DNA of 64,000 nt from Caballeronia sp. dw_276 (GCF_018449635.1 NZ_JAAVUV010000007.1:310001-374000), one strand, 5' to 3'. Numbered from the stretch's first letter, positions 1-8,904 are shown. Translations and numbers: made by a program. The notes: generated by a model from the letters alone, not told the origin.

Positions 1-1470
1 AATGGTGGTGCGCACGCCGACCACGAAGGTATTGCGCAAGGCCGCGGTGGGGTCGTTCGGATTCTGTCCCGCGCCTGCGTTGAAGGTGTATTGCAGGTCG
101 CCCTGCATGATCCACCACGGCGTGACCTGATATTGATAAGTGGCTTCGACCGCGGTTTCGCTGGTGCGTATGCCGTACGGGCCGCCGCTGAACGCTGCGC
201 TCTGCACGTCGAGATCGTGCACGTGATTGCCGACCTTGATGTACGCGAGGCCGATGCCGACGCTATCGTTATCGCGTCCCTTGAACGGCGCCTTCATCAC
301 AATGCCCGCGTTCGCCGAAAGGCTCACGAGGTTGCGGTCGCCGGGCGCGCCCATCACGCGCGCGAACACGCCGATACTGCGCGGTTCATCCGGATCGGGA
401 CGCCAGATCATCTGGTCGGCTACGGCATAGAAGCTGTAATTTCCACGATGCGATTGCGGCGTGCCGCTCGTGGCCGAACTGGCGAGCGACACGCCGGTGT
501 TGTCGATGCCCTGGTCGTCGAAGCGCTCGTTGTTGTACCAGAAGCCGATCTTGTAGGTGCCCGGCAACCCGCTTTGCGGCATGCCGACCATTTCGCCATC
601 GGACGGCTGGTTGATTGCGTACTGCAGCTCGCCTATATACAGCGCGCCGTTATGCAGGTTGAAGTTCGTGCCGCTGAGATTGTTCGGGTTGTTGCCGAGC
701 GGATCGCCGTCGAATACGCCGGCCAATGCCGTGATGGACGGCGTGATCTGACCGCGTACCCGCACGCCGAGCGCGGACAGCGGATACGCCGGACCGCCCG
801 AGGGCATGTCGTAGGACGGCAGGCCCGGCCAGCCGAACATGGTGTTCACGAAGGTAGCCGCATACGAGCTGACCATGAACTCCTGGTCGATACTCTGCTG
901 CCCGACCTTTACGTCCACGCGCTTGTTCAAGAACGATTGCTGATACCAGAGTTCCCACAGACGCGTTGTGTCCTGCGCTTCGATACCGCTCGCCGTGTTC
1001 AGCGTTCCAAGGTTGTACTGGCTCAGGTTGCGGCCATGGATCTGCAGCGCACTCGCGTTGAACGTGCCGCCTTCCCAGCCGAAAGCCTTTTGCGTATCGA
1101 GGCCGAGCGTGACCGTGGTCAGGCCGTCGTAGGTGCCGCCGGTTTTCAGGCCGCCACGCACATTGGCGAGATATTCCGATGTCTCCGTCGCCTGCAGCGA
1201 CACGCCGTACTTCCCAAGAAACGAACGGATGCCGCCCATGTCGCCGAGCAGGGTTGAACGGGTCCAGACACCCGTCCACTGGCCGGCTTGCTGCGCCTGG
1301 ATGTTCAGGTCGGCCTCGGGCGCGTCCGTGGGTGTCGCGTCCGGATTGGCAGGATTGCCGGCAGCCAATGCCGCCGATGAAGCCAGCAGAAGCCACGCGC
1401 TCAACAAGGCTCGGCGCACGGGCGCTCTGGAAACGCGTGTGTCGCGTTGGACCGGGTGGACGGGTTGCAT
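1..1470 (-). CDS. OprB-family carbohydrate-selective porin (3' end outside window)
   Basis: This is an outer-membrane beta-barrel porin of the OprB family, which passes sugars or other small solutes into the periplasm. The minus-strand frame is open for all 490 codons from the ATG at 1470 to base 1. A basic start, a hydrophobic stretch and an Ala-rich cleavage region (ending near SSAALAAG) form a signal peptide. The mature part has OprB landmarks: FLGKYGVSLQ near the start, repeated amphipathic aromatic strands, and a terminal VVGVRTTI that should need only a few more residues to finish the barrel. AGAGGA sits about 6 bases upstream of the ATG. A perfect Fur-box-like palindrome lies about 90 bases upstream, which is unusual for a sugar porin. 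OprB homologues can also pass metal ions (MnoP of Bradyrhizobium is the precedent known to me), so substrate is open. Confidence 0.85.
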   Translation of the reverse strand, partial: MQPVHPVQRDTRVSRAPVRRALLSAWLLLASSAALAAGNPANPDATPTDAPEADLNIQAQQAGQWTGVWTRSTLLGDMGGIRSFLGKYGVSLQATETSEYLANVRGGLKTGGTYDGLTTVTLGLDTQKAFGWEGGTFNASALQIHGRNLSQYNLGTLNTASGIEAQDTTRLWELWYQQSFLNKRVDVKVGQQSIDQEFMVSSYAATFVNTMFGWPGLPSYDMPSGGPAYPLSALGVRVRGQITPSITALAGVFDGDPLGNNPNNLSGTNFNLHNGALYIGELQYAINQPSDGEMVGMPQSGLPGTYKIGFWYNNERFDDQGIDNTGVSLASSATSGTPQSHRGNYSFYAVADQMIWRPDPDEPRSIGVFARVMGAPGDRNLVSLSANAGIVMKAPFKGRDNDSVGIGLAYIKVGNHVHDLDVQSAAFSGGPYGIRTSETAVEATYQYQVTPWWIMQGDLQYTFNAGAGQNPNDPTAALRNTFVVGVRTTI

Positions 1471-2069
1471 CGAAATCCTCTGTCTTGGTATGTCCGAAGC
1501 CAATCGCTATAAGGCACTGGCGAGCGAATCGTACCGAGGCGACATCCAATCGTCAACACAAATGAGAACGATTCTCATTATAATTACATGGAGTTGAAAC
1601 TGACATTACGGAAGGCCTTTTTCTCCCTTGTTTCAACGACTTGGATGAAAATAATCTGTAATGCTGTAGATATATATGAGCAATTAAACCGAGCGACCAA
1701 CCTTCGCGACGGTATCGATATATTTGTGCCGCAATCTTCAGGCGCCGCCTGACGAGGCCACGGGATGGCTCAGCGAGGTCAACAATCGGATCAGCCCCGA
1801 CAAGCGTTTCATCCAGCACACTCCTTTCCGGCCGACCCAACCCGCTGTGCCGAAATGCGCATCCTCAATGCGACGAACTGCCAAGACGCCGCCAATTTGG
1901 TTTCCTAAATTGCTTGAGCGGTCGTCTCCTCGACACCGCATTGACGACGCGGGGAAATCCGCCTTGCCCGGGTATATCGGCCATGGTTCAGTCATGGTGC
2001 TGAACCGCGTCATCGAATTGATAAACCGCCCTGCCCGCTCGACCTGTCCAACCCGAAGGAGAAGAACAA
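1471..2069. other. Intergenic region between porin and binding-protein genes
   Basis: This 599-base stretch separates two divergent genes. It holds the Fur-box-like palindrome and an AT-rich part around 1650-1690 that could carry promoters. Several short open frames cross it on both strands, but their predicted peptides are rich in Arg/Cys/Trp without recognisable domains, and one would have the Fur box inside it; I do not call them genes. Confidence 0.6.
1561..1579. promoter_or_regulatory. Fur-box-like operator
   Basis: AATGAGAACGATTCTCATT is a perfect 8-3-8 inverted repeat and closely matches Fur boxes of proteobacteria (AATGAGAAT-type half sites). It lies 91 bases upstream of the porin start and about 490 bases from the gene on the other side, so control of the porin is the simplest reading. 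Binding by Fur (or a Mur-type relative) is inferred, not shown. Confidence 0.7.
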
Positions 2070-3227
2070 ATGCATCTTCGAACAAGCATCAAACCGCTTG
2101 CCTGGATCATCGCGTGTGCTGCCGCCCTTGGCGCGTTGCCGCTGTCCGCCGCGGCGGAAAACATCGATGTGAAGGTCGGTTTTGCCGCACCGCTGACGGG
2201 CGCGAACGCGGGTTATGGGAAGGACTTGCAGAACGGCGTTCAGCTTGCACTCGATGAAGCCAACGCCAAGAAGATCCAGATCGGCGGCAAGACGGCTAAC
2301 TTCACCATCCAGGCCGAGGACGATCAGGCCGACCCGCGCGTGGGCGTGCAGGCGGCGCAAAAACTCGTCGATGGCGGGGTCGCGGTCGTCGTCGGCCACT
2401 TCAACTCGGGCACGACGATTCCCGCGTCGCAGGTCTATCAGAACGCGGGCATTCCAGTGATCGATCCGGCCGCGACCAATCCGACCATCACGGAACGCGG
2501 TTTCGACAACGTCTTCACCGTCATTTCCAGCGATGCCCAGAACGCCGGCAACGCCGGAACCTACGCGGTGAAGGTCACGAAGGCGAAGAAGATTGCGATC
2601 ATCGATGACCGCACGGCCTTCGGCCAGGGCGAAGCCGACGAGTTCGAGAAAGCCGTGAAAGCGGCGGGCGGTTCGATCGTCGCGCGTCAATACAGCGACA
2701 ACCAGACCGTCGATTTCTCGGCGCAACTCACGGCGCTCAAGGGCGCGGGCGCGGATTTGATCTTTTTCGGCGGCCTTGACCGGCAAGCCGCAGCGGTGGC
2801 GAAACGGATGAAACAACTCGGCATCACTGCGCAACTGGTGGGCGGCGGCGGCGTGATGGATGCCGATTTCCTGAAGCTCGCCGGCGATACCGCCGAGGGC
2901 GTAATGGCCTGGGAATACGGCAGTCCGCTCGAAAAGATGCCGCAAGGCAAGGCGTTCGCCGACAAGTTCCAGAAGCGTTTTGGCGTCGCGATTCTTTCGT
3001 ATGCGCCGTTTGGATACGACGCGGCCTGGGCGGCGATCAACGCCATGGAAAAGGCGGGATCGATTGATCCGAAGGTTTATCGGCCGGTGCTGAAGGCCAT
3101 CTCGTTCCCGGGAATCACGGGAACCATCGCGTTCGACGACAAAGGCGCGCTGAAAAACGCTTCATCCACGATGTATCAGGTCAAGAGCGGCGCCTGGGTA
3201 CCGATCGTCACGAAGAGCGGGACGTAA
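2070..3227 (+). CDS. Branched-chain amino acid type ABC transporter substrate-binding protein
   Basis: A periplasmic solute-binding protein of the LivJ/LivK class (type I periplasmic fold), 385 residues, the usual family length. It has a signal peptide (residues 1-29, ending LPLSAAAE), followed by VKVGFAAPLTGANAGYG, the typical first strand and binding loop, and then the VVVGHFNSGTTIPAS and DDRTAFGQG motifs of the two lobes. GAAGGAGAAGAA provides a strong ribosome site. The Cys pair often seen in LivJ is absent. No permease or ATPase genes are adjacent, so it must share a transporter encoded elsewhere. The exact ligand (Leu/Ile/Val or another amide or amino acid) cannot be told from sequence. 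Confidence 0.88.
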   Translation: MHLRTSIKPLAWIIACAAALGALPLSAAAENIDVKVGFAAPLTGANAGYGKDLQNGVQLALDEANAKKIQIGGKTANFTIQAEDDQADPRVGVQAAQKLVDGGVAVVVGHFNSGTTIPASQVYQNAGIPVIDPAATNPTITERGFDNVFTVISSDAQNAGNAGTYAVKVTKAKKIAIIDDRTAFGQGEADEFEKAVKAAGGSIVARQYSDNQTVDFSAQLTALKGAGADLIFFGGLDRQAAAVAKRMKQLGITAQLVGGGGVMDADFLKLAGDTAEGVMAWEYGSPLEKMPQGKAFADKFQKRFGVAILSYAPFGYDAAWAAINAMEKAGSIDPKVYRPVLKAISFPGITGTIAFDDKGALKNASSTMYQVKSGAWVPIVTKSGT

Positions 3228-3239
3228 AGAGCACGGAAC

Positions 3240-3267
3240 GCGGCGGCAACGGGGACATTGCCGCCGC
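3240..3267. terminator. Hairpin between convergent genes
   Basis: GCGGCGGCAA (3240-3249) pairs perfectly with TTGCCGCCGC (3258-3267) across an 8-base loop. It sits 12 bases after one stop codon and 5 before the other, so it may serve both strands. No U-tract follows. Confidence 0.5.
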
Positions 3268-3272
3268 CCTCT

Positions 3273-3737
3273 TCAATATCCTTGCAATGAAGCGGGCAAC
3301 TTGAGCGTCCCGGAACTGGTGAAGCGAACGCTGCCAAACACATTACCCGCCAACTTGCCGCGTACGACGTAAGGCACGCTGCCCCGCTGGATCACGTCCG
3401 AGAGGCCGAACGCCTGCCTCGCGGCGGCAAATGCGGAAACGGTCAACGGGATATTCAATACGGTCTCGCCGAACCGCGGCAGGGTTCCGCGCGCATCGCT
3501 CACGCCGCTTGCAAATGGTTTGCCATCGAGGTCGAGGTCCAGTGCAATGCCGTCGTAATTGATCGGCGTCTCGTTGGGGTTCTGTACCCGCAACTTGACG
3601 ACAAACCGCAGCTCGAGCCCCTGCCCTGCAATCGGTTCTATACCCGCGACGCTGACTCGTGGCGCATCGTGATCGAACAAACTCGCGCAGCCGGCAAGGC
3701 CCAGGAGGAGAAAAAGCCCGGCGAAAAACAGACGCAT
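3273..3737 (-). CDS. LEA type-2 / WHy-domain lipoprotein
   Basis: A 154-residue outer-envelope lipoprotein. The N-terminus MRLFFAGLFLLLGLAGCASL is a lipoprotein signal with lipobox LAGC, so lipidation at Cys17 is expected. The rest resembles the LEA14/WHy beta-sandwich, with the typical phrase LRVQNPNETPINYDGIALDLDLDG and a later ETVLNIPLTVS strand. Family members are small stress-linked beta-sandwich proteins of unclear biochemical role. I chose the second ATG (3737) because the signal peptide begins there; an ATG four codons upstream also exists. It converges on the binding-protein gene. Confidence 0.75.
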   Translation of the reverse strand: MRLFFAGLFLLLGLAGCASLFDHDAPRVSVAGIEPIAGQGLELRFVVKLRVQNPNETPINYDGIALDLDLDGKPFASGVSDARGTLPRFGETVLNIPLTVSAFAAARQAFGLSDVIQRGSVPYVVRGKLAGNVFGSVRFTSSGTLKLPASLQGY

Positions 3738-3782
3738 TGCATGATCCAAAAGAAAGGTTGGGTGCCCACTATAGCGGTGTGT

Positions 3783-4106
3783 CTAGCGTTTCGCGGCGCT
3801 TCGCCGGGTTCGTTCGTAAAAGCCAGGCGGTTTTGTTCTCACCCAATCCACGAACCGGCGGACATCGTCATTGGCAAGCAGCGCCTGAACCGTTGAATAA
3901 TCTTTTGCAAGCTGACCTTCGTTGAAAAGCGCGTGCAATTGCCTGTGACAGACCCGGTGCAGCACCGCGATTTCCTTGCCGCCCTTCGACTTGGGCACGA
4001 GATGATGTTCGTCGCGTTGACTTGCCGGGACCAGACGGCCGCACAGCGCGCAGAATTCATCGGCTGCGGGCGGTTTGTACCAGGGTTCGAGCGGAGGTTT
4101 TGCCAT
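3783..4106 (-). CDS. HNH endonuclease-domain protein
   Basis: A 107-residue protein with the treble-clef HNH fold almost alone. A CxxC zinc pair (FCALCGRL, residues about 18-21) is followed by DEHHLVPKSKGGKE, giving the first catalytic histidines, and then LHRVCHRQLHALF, giving the second Cys/His set. HNH proteins cut DNA using a metal ion. Small stand-alone members of this type occur in many proteobacteria and their cellular role is mostly unknown. It begins 6 bases after the stop of the upstream LysR gene on the same strand, so the two are probably co-transcribed. No toxin, phage or restriction gene is adjacent. Confidence 0.75.
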   Translation of the reverse strand: MAKPPLEPWYKPPAADEFCALCGRLVPASQRDEHHLVPKSKGGKEIAVLHRVCHRQLHALFNEGQLAKDYSTVQALLANDDVRRFVDWVRTKPPGFYERTRRSAAKR

Positions 4107-4112
4107 GGATGA

Positions 4113-5024
4113 TCACGCCGCCAGATACCTCGAAAGCCCCGCCCGCGTCAGCGCGGCTTCGCCTTCGATCCATTCCGCAAATTCGCTCAAGACCTTCGAT
4201 GCCGCCGGCCTTTCCGGATAAATCAGGTAATACGACGCCCCGCTCGGCACACAAAGCGAAAACGGCGTGACGATCCTTTGCGCCGCCAGATCCTCCTCGA
4301 TCAACGATAAATCCCCGATCGTCACGCCCAGCCCTTGCATCGCCGATGAAATCGCAAGGTCGAGCGTATCGAAATGCTGCGCTTTCGCCGACGGCAATCC
4401 CCGATACCCATAAGCCGCAAGCCACCTCAGCCAGTCGCGCCGGTCGCGCGTGGGATGCAGCAAGGTCTGGTCGGCGAGATCGTCGGGCGTGATGGCGCGC
4501 GTCGTGCGCTTCAGCAAGCCGGGCGCGCAAACCGGTGTCAGGACTTCATCGAAGAGATGATGCGCGCTCACGCCCTTGCCCGCCGGTTGACCGAAAATGA
4601 TGGCGGCATCGAATTGTTCGGCATTGAACTCCACCCCGTGCGATACCGACGCCGTCACCTCGATCACCAGTTCCGGCCGCTCGTTTTGCAGGCGAATCAC
4701 GCGCGGCAGGATCCAGCGCATGGCGCACGTCGGGCATTTCACGCGCAAGGTGCCGGAGTGCGCGCCGCTGCGCTCAAGCGCCTCGGTGATCTGGGCGAGC
4801 GCCTGCTGCACGGGCGCAAGCAGCATCGCGCCATTGGGCGTGAGCGCAAGGCCGCGCGGCTGGCGCACGAAGAGCGCATAGCCCAGATGCGCCTCCAGTC
4901 CGGAGATTTGCCGGCTGACGGCGCCCTGCGTGACGTTCAGCAGATCGGCGGCGCGCGTAAAGTTGAGGCGCTGCGCGACGACGGCAAACGTCTTGAGCAC
5001 ATCGAGTGAAGGCAGTGGTTTCAT
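4113..5024 (-). CDS. LysR-family transcriptional regulator (GcvA-like)
   Basis: A 303-residue LysR-type regulator. The winged helix-turn-helix is at residues 7-65 (LKTFAVVAQRLNFTRAADLL, then VTQGAVSRQISGLEAHLG), followed by the linker helix and an effector-binding domain from about residue 90. The N-terminal signature (TRAADLLNVTQGAVSRQI) resembles the GcvA/AmpR branch. It is divergent from the aminotransferase gene at 5147 across 122 bases that contain an inverted repeat, so it likely controls that gene and the binding protein after it. It probably also autoregulates, with the HNH gene as its downstream partner. Confidence 0.88.
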   Translation of the reverse strand: MKPLPSLDVLKTFAVVAQRLNFTRAADLLNVTQGAVSRQISGLEAHLGYALFVRQPRGLALTPNGAMLLAPVQQALAQITEALERSGAHSGTLRVKCPTCAMRWILPRVIRLQNERPELVIEVTASVSHGVEFNAEQFDAAIIFGQPAGKGVSAHHLFDEVLTPVCAPGLLKRTTRAITPDDLADQTLLHPTRDRRDWLRWLAAYGYRGLPSAKAQHFDTLDLAISSAMQGLGVTIGDLSLIEEDLAAQRIVTPFSLCVPSGASYYLIYPERPAASKVLSEFAEWIEGEAALTRAGLSRYLAA

Positions 5025-5066
5025 CGGCGAATCTCGTCAGCCATGAGCGGCAAGCATGGCTAGTAT

Positions 5067-5084
5067 GACAAACTTTCGATTGTC
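5067..5084. promoter_or_regulatory. Candidate LysR operator
   Basis: GACAA-N8-TTGTC is an inverted repeat in the divergent LysR-aminotransferase intergenic region, centred about 50 bases upstream of the lysR start. Its size suits a LysR dimer site. The assignment is inferred from position and symmetry. Confidence 0.35.
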
Positions 5085-5146
5085 GGCGGTTAATGGCTGC
5101 TGTCGAATGACCATCGATACCTGAATCAGTCTTACGGAGATTTGTC

Positions 5147-6301
5147 GTGAAAAGCGCCTGGACCCCTCAATCGAAGCTGCCCGCTGTCGGCACGACCATC
5201 TTTACCGTCATCGGCCAGCTTGCCGAGGAACATCACGCGCTGAATCTTTCGCAAGGCGCGCCGAACTTTGCGCCCGATGCGAAGCTCGTGGAGAGCGCCG
5301 CCCGAGCCATGCGCGCCGGGCATAACCAGTACGCGCCGATGTCCGGCGTTCACGCGCTGCGCGAAGCGTTGGCTGTGAAGACGAAAAACCTCTACGGCGC
5401 AAGCTACGATCCAGCGAGCGAAATCACCGTGGTCGCAAGTGCGAGCGAAGGGTTGTACGCGACCATCAGCGCGCTCGTACATCCCGGCGACGAAGTCATC
5501 TACTTCGAGCCTTCCTTCGACAGCTACGGCCCGATCGTCCAGTTGCAGGGCGCGACGCCGATCGCGATCAAGCTTTCGCCGGGGGATTTTCATATCGACT
5601 GGGACGAGGTTCAGGCCGCCGTCACGCCGCGCACGCGCATGATCATCGTCAACTCGCCGCACAATCCTTCGGGCAGCGCGTTCACGAGCCAGGACATCGA
5701 GCGTCTCACGGCGCTTACCCGCGATTCGAAGATCATCGTTTTGTCCGACGAGGTCTATGAGCACGTCGTCTTCGACGGCGCCCTGCATCACAGCATGGCG
5801 CGCTATCCGGCGCTGGCCGAACGCAGCGTGATTGTGTCGTCGTTTGGCAAGTCGTATCACGTGACAGGCTGGCGCGTCGGCTTCACGCTCGCCCCGGCCG
5901 ATCTGACCAACGAGATCCGCAAGGTCCATCAGTTCATGACCTTTTCCGCCGATACCCCTATGCAGATTGCCTTCGCCGAAGCCCTCGGCGACGAATCGAG
6001 CTATCTCGGTCTCGGCGCGTTCTACCAAAAGAAACGCGACCTGCTGGCCGAAGCGCTCGCCGGATCGCGTTTCGAATTGCTGCCGAGCGCCGGCAGCTTC
6101 TTCATGCTGGCGCGCTTCGGCGCATTTTCGGATGAAACCGACAGCGACTTCGTGCTGCGGCTGATTCGTGAAACGCGGGTCGCTACAATCCCGTTATCCG
6201 CGTTCTACACCGACGGCACCGACAACCGCATCATCCGCCTGAGCTTTGCGAAGGACGACGACACGTTGCGCGAAGGCGCGCGCCGTTTGTGCGCGGTTTG
6301 A
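5147..6301 (+). CDS. PLP-dependent aminotransferase, class I/II
   Basis: A fold-type I pyridoxal-phosphate aminotransferase of 384 residues, closest in character to the YbdL/kynurenine-glutamine transaminase group (methionine or aromatic amino acids). Family features are LSQGAPNF near the N-terminus, NSPHNPSGS (contacts cofactor), LSDEVYEHVVF with the cofactor Asp, and SSFGKSYHVTGWRVGF with the Schiff-base Lys; the C-terminal IRLSFAKDDDTLREG carries the substrate-binding Arg. The start is a GTG: ACGGAGA lies 7 bases upstream and the upstream TTG frame is closed. It is divergent from lysR and followed after 31 bases by an amino acid binding-protein gene, suggesting uptake and transamination of one amino acid. 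Substrate is unresolved. Confidence 0.85.
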   Translation: MKSAWTPQSKLPAVGTTIFTVIGQLAEEHHALNLSQGAPNFAPDAKLVESAARAMRAGHNQYAPMSGVHALREALAVKTKNLYGASYDPASEITVVASASEGLYATISALVHPGDEVIYFEPSFDSYGPIVQLQGATPIAIKLSPGDFHIDWDEVQAAVTPRTRMIIVNSPHNPSGSAFTSQDIERLTALTRDSKIIVLSDEVYEHVVFDGALHHSMARYPALAERSVIVSSFGKSYHVTGWRVGFTLAPADLTNEIRKVHQFMTFSADTPMQIAFAEALGDESSYLGLGAFYQKKRDLLAEALAGSRFELLPSAGSFFMLARFGAFSDETDSDFVLRLIRETRVATIPLSAFYTDGTDNRIIRLSFAKDDDTLREGARRLCAV

Positions 6302-6332
6302 ACTCATCGAACTACACCGGGAGAAATACGTT

Positions 6333-7130
6333 ATGAAGAAGAGCCTTCACGCGCTGGCCGGCGCCATGTTGATTGCGGCGTCGTTGTGCACGGCAACGGC
6401 CGCTTTCGCCGCCGATTCCGACACGCTGCGCTACGGCATCGAAGCGCAATATCCGCCGTTCGAATCGAAGTCGGCATCGGGCGAATTGCAGGGCCTGGAT
6501 ATCGATATCGGCAACGCGGTTTGCGCCGCGGCCAAGATGAAATGCGCGTGGGTCGAGACCTCGTTCGACGGCCTGATTCCCGCGCTGCAGGGCCGCAAAT
6601 TCGACGCGATCAATTCCGCGATGAACGCCACCGATCAACGCCGCCAGGCCATCGATTTCACGAACATCGTGTATCACGTGCCGACGCAGTTGATTGCCAA
6701 GACGGGAAGCGGACTTGCGCCCACGCCTGAATCGCTGAAGGGCAAGAACATCGGCGTGCTGGCGGGCTCGGTGCAGGAAACGTTCGCGAAGGCGCATTGG
6801 GCCAATGCCGGCGTGAACGTTGTCGCATATCAGGATCAGAATCAGGCTTATACCGACCTGAAAGCTGGCCGCCTGGACGGCACGCTCGTGATGTCGGCCG
6901 CTGGCCAGTCAGGCTTCTTGTCGAAACCGGATGGCGCGGGTTACGCGTTCGCGGGCGGCCCGGTCCACGATGAAAAAATCCTCGGCAGCGGCATTGCGTT
7001 CGGTGTCCGCAAAGGCGACAAGGCATTGAAGCAACGCCTGGATACGGCCATCGCCAAGTTGCAGGCGGACGGCACGATTGCGAAAGCGGCGAAGAAACAT
7101 CTCGGCGATATCGACGTGTCAGTTAAATGA
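6333..7130 (+). CDS. Amino acid ABC transporter substrate-binding protein (lysine/arginine/ornithine type)
   Basis: A periplasmic binding protein of family 3 (SBP_bac_3), 265 residues. It starts at MKKSLHALAGAML with a signal peptide ending AAFAAD. The mature part opens with LRYGIEAQYPPFESKSASG and LQGLDIDIGNAVCAAAKMKC, the classic LAO/HisJ ligand-pocket strands, and has FDGLIPALQGRKFDAI and the hinge SMNATDQRRQAIDFT. The ATG at 6333 is preceded by GGGAGAAATAC; upstream codons overlap the aminotransferase. It probably shares a transcript with the aminotransferase. No membrane components are nearby. The ligand is likely a basic amino acid or an opine-like derivative (inference). Confidence 0.87.
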   Translation: MKKSLHALAGAMLIAASLCTATAAFAADSDTLRYGIEAQYPPFESKSASGELQGLDIDIGNAVCAAAKMKCAWVETSFDGLIPALQGRKFDAINSAMNATDQRRQAIDFTNIVYHVPTQLIAKTGSGLAPTPESLKGKNIGVLAGSVQETFAKAHWANAGVNVVAYQDQNQAYTDLKAGRLDGTLVMSAAGQSGFLSKPDGAGYAFAGGPVHDEKILGSGIAFGVRKGDKALKQRLDTAIAKLQADGTIAKAAKKHLGDIDVSVK

Positions 7131-7294
7131 AAGCGTTTCAGATCTGAATGAAAGTATTGTAGCCAGCGCGGATTATTGAACGCTGGCACACTAGCGACAA
7201 TTCGTTGCTATGGCAGTCATTGTCGTAGCATCCATTGGCTTCAGCATCGTCGGCCGCACGGGTTTTCGTGCGGCCGCTTTCATCCGGATCTCCC

Positions 7295-8866
7295 ATGAGC
7301 ACTGCGCCCGCAGCACCCGCCGCGCCTGCCCCACCCGCACCGCTCAAAGGTGGCCAGCTCGTCCTTGCCACCGTCGCCGTCGCGTTGGCCACGTTCATGA
7401 ACGTACTCGATTCATCGATTGCGAACGTCGCCATTCCGACCATTTCCGGCAATCTGGGCGTGTCAGTGGATGAAGGAACGTGGGTCGTCACCGTATTTGC
7501 CGCGGCCAACGCGGTGTCGATCCCGCTGACCGGCTGGCTGACCCAGCGGATCGGGCAGATCAAGTTGTTTGTCGGCGCGATTCTGTTGTTCGTGATTTCT
7601 TCATGGCTTTGCGGCCTCGCGCCCACCTTGCCAATCCTGCTCGCCGCGCGCGTATTGCAAGGCGCCGTTGCCGGACCGTTGATCCCGCTTTCGCAAGCCA
7701 TTCTGCTGGGTTCTTATCCGAAGGAGAAAGCGTCCATGGCGCTTTCCCTCTGGGCGATGACCGCGGTCGTCGGGCCGATTGCGGGTCCGGCTTTGGGCGG
7801 CTGGATCACCGACAGTTATTCGTGGTCGTGGATCTTCTATATCAACATTCCGGTAGGATTATTCGCCGCGAGCGTGACATGGTTCATCTACCGGAAACGG
7901 GAATCGGCGACGCGCAAGGCGCCTATCGATACGATCGGATTGATGTTGCTGATTGCGTGGGTGGCATGCCTGCAGATCATGCTCGATAAAGGCCGCGACC
8001 TCGACTGGTTTTCATCGCCGCTGGTCGTCTGGCTCGGCATTATCGCGATGATTTCGTTTGCATTTTTCGTGGTCTGGGAATTGACCGAAAAGAATCCCGT
8101 GGTGGATCTGCGCTTGTTCGCCGGACGCAATTTCTTTGGCGGCACAGTTGCCATTTCCGTGGCGTATGGCGTGTTCTTCGGCAATCTTGTTTTGTTGCCG
8201 CAATGGATGCAGCAATACCTCAATTACCGGTCCGTCGATGCCGGGCTCGTCACCGCGCCATTGGGCATTTTTGCGGTGATTCTCGCGCCAGTCATGGGCA
8301 AGGTTTTGCCGCGCACGGACGCGCGCGTGGTCGCGACCCTGGCGTTTATCGGATTTGCGATCGTGTTTTATATGCGCTCGAAATACGTGATCGAGATTGA
8401 TACATGGCATCTAGTCTTGCCCACGCTTTTGCAAGGCATTCCAATGGCGCTGTTCTTCGTGCCGCTGACATCGATCATCTTGTCGGGATTGCCGCCTTCT
8501 AAGATTCCGGCGGCGGCGGGTTTATCGAATTTCGCGCGCGTGTTCTGCGGCGCCGTCGGGACGTCGTTGTGCGGCAACGCGTGGACCGACCGCATTGCGC
8601 TTCACCACGAACGGCTGACCGAACAGGCGAATGCCAATAACCCCGCCTTCATGGCGTCGCTTCAAGCTTCGCAGAGCACGCTGCACGTCAACGAAGCCCA
8701 GGCGCGCGGGTTATTCGATTTCACGGTGAATACGCAAGCCGCGATGATGGGACTCAACGACATTTTCTTCGCTTCGGCCGTGATTTTCATCCTGATCATT
8801 CCGCTGATCTGGATCACGAAGCGCGCGAAAGGCGGCGGTGGCGGCGCGGCTGCGGGCGCGCATTGA
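7295..8866 (+). CDS. MFS transporter, DHA2 (EmrB/QacA) family
   Basis: A 14-helix drug:H+ antiporter, 523 residues from the ATG at 7295. After an Ala/Pro-rich cytoplasmic tail, the first helix carries FMNVLDSSIANVAIPTISG, the DHA2 motif D1 (LDxTxVNVALP type). WVVTVFAAANAVSIPLTGWL and the motif-A loop TQRIGQIKLF follow, with motif C-like GPIAGPALGGWI in helix 5. EmrB-type pumps usually work with an EmrA membrane-fusion partner; none is encoded here. Another in-frame ATG 60 bases upstream lacks a ribosome site. The gene converges on a second DHA2 pump and the two share a terminator hairpin. Confidence 0.85.
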   Translation: MSTAPAAPAAPAPPAPLKGGQLVLATVAVALATFMNVLDSSIANVAIPTISGNLGVSVDEGTWVVTVFAAANAVSIPLTGWLTQRIGQIKLFVGAILLFVISSWLCGLAPTLPILLAARVLQGAVAGPLIPLSQAILLGSYPKEKASMALSLWAMTAVVGPIAGPALGGWITDSYSWSWIFYINIPVGLFAASVTWFIYRKRESATRKAPIDTIGLMLLIAWVACLQIMLDKGRDLDWFSSPLVVWLGIIAMISFAFFVVWELTEKNPVVDLRLFAGRNFFGGTVAISVAYGVFFGNLVLLPQWMQQYLNYRSVDAGLVTAPLGIFAVILAPVMGKVLPRTDARVVATLAFIGFAIVFYMRSKYVIEIDTWHLVLPTLLQGIPMALFFVPLTSIILSGLPPSKIPAAAGLSNFARVFCGAVGTSLCGNAWTDRIALHHERLTEQANANNPAFMASLQASQSTLHVNEAQARGLFDFTVNTQAAMMGLNDIFFASAVIFILIIPLIWITKRAKGGGGGAAAGAH

Positions 8867-8877
8867 GGGTGCAAACG

Positions 8878-8902
8878 GGGCTCGTTGATCGACAACGAGC
8901 CC
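8878..8902. terminator. Terminator between the two convergent MFS genes
   Basis: GGGCTCGTTG (8878-8887) and CAACGAGCCC (8893-8902) form a perfect 10-pair stem with a 5-base loop. It is followed on the plus strand by a T-rich stretch (CTACTTTTTG), giving rho-independent character for the plus-strand gene; it also lies just past the stop of the minus-strand gene. Confidence 0.75.
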
Positions 8903-8904
8903 TG

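Noticed and set aside
650..1549. A 299-codon minus-strand frame inside the porin region
   Set aside because: It is a shifted frame of the porin gene, which itself is open to the window edge and has a signal peptide and barrel features.
1724..2257. A 177-codon frame overlapping the start of the binding-protein gene
   Set aside because: It runs out of frame through the real gene and has a Cys/Arg-rich random composition.
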